DNA of 6,661 bases from an archaeon (lineage in GTDB: Archaea > Thermoproteota > Nitrososphaeria > Nitrososphaerales > Gagatemarchaeaceae): positions 1 to 6,661 of the forward strand of contig JAKAPN010000063.1 in NCBI GenBank assembly GCA_021822995.1, given 5' to 3'. This document shows, one piece after another, positions 5,947-6,661 of this stretch; within the stretch, counting starts at the first letter, position 1; each line of letters opens with the position of its first letter. The notes below the pieces were generated by a model that was not told where the DNA came from, made no database searches, and worked only from the letters and a program-made list of their open reading frames with translations. A program made the translations under genes and the position numbers.

Positions 5947-6352
5947 AGGTAACCACGTCTCCGTCTCGCAGTCCAAGCTTGCCCCTGAGATAGGCTGGCG
6001 AAATGAGCTCTGCCACGGTCTCGTTATAGTACGTCACGTCAATGAACAGAAGCGTGACCTTGTCTCCTCGGAGCTCTCCTTCGAAGCAGGTCAGCGCGCT
6101 GAACGACTCTCCGCCCAGTGAGAAGGCTTCAATCTTCACTCCGTCCATGGATCTGATCTCTTCTAGCCTGCGTATTGTCTCCGCTTCTTCGATCTTGACG
6201 TTCAGTGTGCCGGGGTACGGTGCGTAGCCGAGGCACTTCTTGAAGCGTTTCTGATATTCGGGGTGGCCGACGTAGTACTTTCCTTTCCCCATGCCGCTGA
6301 AGACCGTCCCGGTCACGGAGAGGCGCACGCTATCAAGGCCGACGCTGTCCAT
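5906..6352 (-). CDS. ribK: Stand-alone CTP-dependent riboflavin kinase (DUF120)
   Basis: A 148-residue single-domain riboflavin kinase without the winged helix, close in length to other free-standing archaeal enzymes. Motifs: GTVFSGMGKGKYY (15-27), YPGTLNVKI (46-54, with T49 and N51), DVTYYNETVAELISP (105-119, with E115) and LRDGDVV (128-134). It would phosphorylate riboflavin to FMN with CTP. It is a paralogue of the convergent fusion protein, and the two genes overlap by 41 bases at their 3' ends, so both C-terminal tails are encoded by opposite strands of the same DNA. The ATG at 6350-6352 is the conventional start. A GTG at 6326-6328 (codon 9) is a real alternative: TTTAAA at 6352-6357 is 26 bases before it, and the shortened N-terminus would still precede the first conserved glycine by six residues. 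Confidence 0.9.
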   Translation of the reverse strand: MDSVGLDSVRLSVTGTVFSGMGKGKYYVGHPEYQKRFKKCLGYAPYPGTLNVKIEEAETIRRLEEIRSMDGVKIEAFSLGGESFSALTCFEGELRGDKVTLLFIDVTYYNETVAELISPAYLRGKLGLRDGDVVTFSVDVPTPRPGRP

Positions 6353-6357
6353 TTAAA
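6352..6357 (-). promoter_or_regulatory. TTTAAA, possible TATA box for the stand-alone riboflavin kinase
   Basis: This A/T hexamer directly abuts the annotated ATG and is the only TATA-like run close upstream. If it is the TATA box, transcription would start near 6328, exactly at an in-frame GTG, giving a leaderless mRNA and a protein eight residues shorter. The competing site is the AATCTAGATAAG region (6368-6379), which would place the start near the ATG at 6352. Confidence 0.35.
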
Positions 6358-6400
6358 GGCCGATTGGCTTATCTAGATTCTGCCCTCCGACCGGCGTGCA
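6353..6400. promoter_or_regulatory. Divergent intergenic region between riboflavin kinase and Nudix gene
   Basis: These 48 bases must hold promoters for both flanking genes. Besides TTTAAA at the left edge they contain ATCTAGAT (6371-6378), a perfect 8-base palindrome, and TTATCTA (6369-6375), whose centre is 29 bases before the TTG start at 6401 and could serve as its TATA box. There is no copy of the 12-base palindrome found in the other divergent promoter. Confidence 0.4.
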
Positions 6401-6661
6401 TTGGTCAAGCAGGAGATACTCATACTTGTGGACGACGACGACAACCAGATCGGGACGGACACCCGCGAGAACTGCCACTCCGGAAAGGGGAAGAGGCACC
6501 GGGCCTACACCGCATTCATATTCCACGGGGGGAAGATGCTCCTCCAGCAGCGGAGCTCGAAGAAGCTCCTGTGGCCGGGTGCCTGGGACGTCTCATTCAC
6601 GAGCCACGTCTACCCTGGCGAGACGTATCAGCAGGCCGCATCCCGCAGGGCCGTGGAAGAG
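6401..6661 (+). CDS. IPP isomerase-like Nudix protein, N-terminal part (3' end outside window)
   Basis: The first 87 residues of a type 1 isopentenyl-diphosphate isomerase-like Nudix protein. Visible are ILILVDDDDNQIG (6-18), H26 and the RHRAY motif (32-36, with H33), which match the metal-binding histidines of Idi, then MLLQQRSSKKLLWPGAWD (46-63), SFTSHVYPGE (65-74) and AASRRAVEE (79-87), an Idi-style Nudix helix lacking the first glutamate of hydrolases. In Idi the position before SH or GH is the catalytic cysteine; here it is threonine (T67). The protein may thus be an Idi variant or a Nudix hydrolase of the related YfcD type; Glu residues that would help decide lie beyond the window. The start is TTG at 6401, the first start codon of the usual type (ATG, GTG or TTG) after an in-frame TAG at 6374; no ribosome binding site is seen, fitting a leaderless transcript. 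Confidence 0.78.
   Translation, partial: MVKQEILILVDDDDNQIGTDTRENCHSGKGKRHRAYTAFIFHGGKMLLQQRSSKKLLWPGAWDVSFTSHVYPGETYQQAASRRAVEE

Noticed and set aside
5485..5976. A 163-codon minus-strand frame antisense to the riboflavin kinase fusion
   Set aside because: It covers both kinase genes out of frame; the sense translations have all DUF120 motifs.

Overview
The window is GC-rich archaeal chromosome, most likely from the TACK side (Thaumarchaeota, Bathyarchaeota or a related group; the exact lineage cannot be fixed here). Three things point there: two CTP-type (DUF120) riboflavin kinases, which are an archaeal family; a short XPF nuclease without a helicase, the form seen in crenarchaeal and thaumarchaeal lineages rather than the Hef fusion of euryarchaea; and TATA boxes placed so close to start codons that leaderless transcripts are likely.

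Layout. At 1-338 (+) lies the C-terminal part of a flavin reductase-like FMN protein. Only two bases later begins the 3' end of a minus-strand operon running from 5174 down to 341. Its order in transcription is: substrate-binding membrane component of an ECF transporter, two ECF ATPases, the ECF transmembrane coupling protein, an XPF/ERCC4 nuclease, a 53-residue unknown protein, and a luciferase-like (F420- or FMN-dependent) oxidoreductase. After the first 21-base gap, all five remaining junctions are 4-base ATGA or GTGA stop/start overlaps, so this looks like one tightly coupled transcript. Divergent from it, at 5233-5946 (+), is a winged-helix/riboflavin kinase fusion of the RbkR type. The 58-base gap holds a perfectly palindromic TATA box and a second 12-base perfect palindrome that is a good operator candidate. 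A second, free-standing riboflavin kinase (5906-6352, -) runs into the first from the other side, with 41 bases of 3' overlap. At 6401 (+) begins an IPP-isomerase-like Nudix protein cut by the window end; it lacks the family's catalytic cysteine.

How it fits together (inference). Flavin is the common theme: a probable riboflavin importer (S-A-A'-T module with a RibU-like S component), a regulator/kinase that can make FMN and probably senses flavin, a second kinase, and two enzymes of flavin or deazaflavin chemistry at the far end. The DNA-repair nuclease and the small unknown protein, embedded by coupled overlaps inside this transport operon, are the parts that the flavin theme does not explain.
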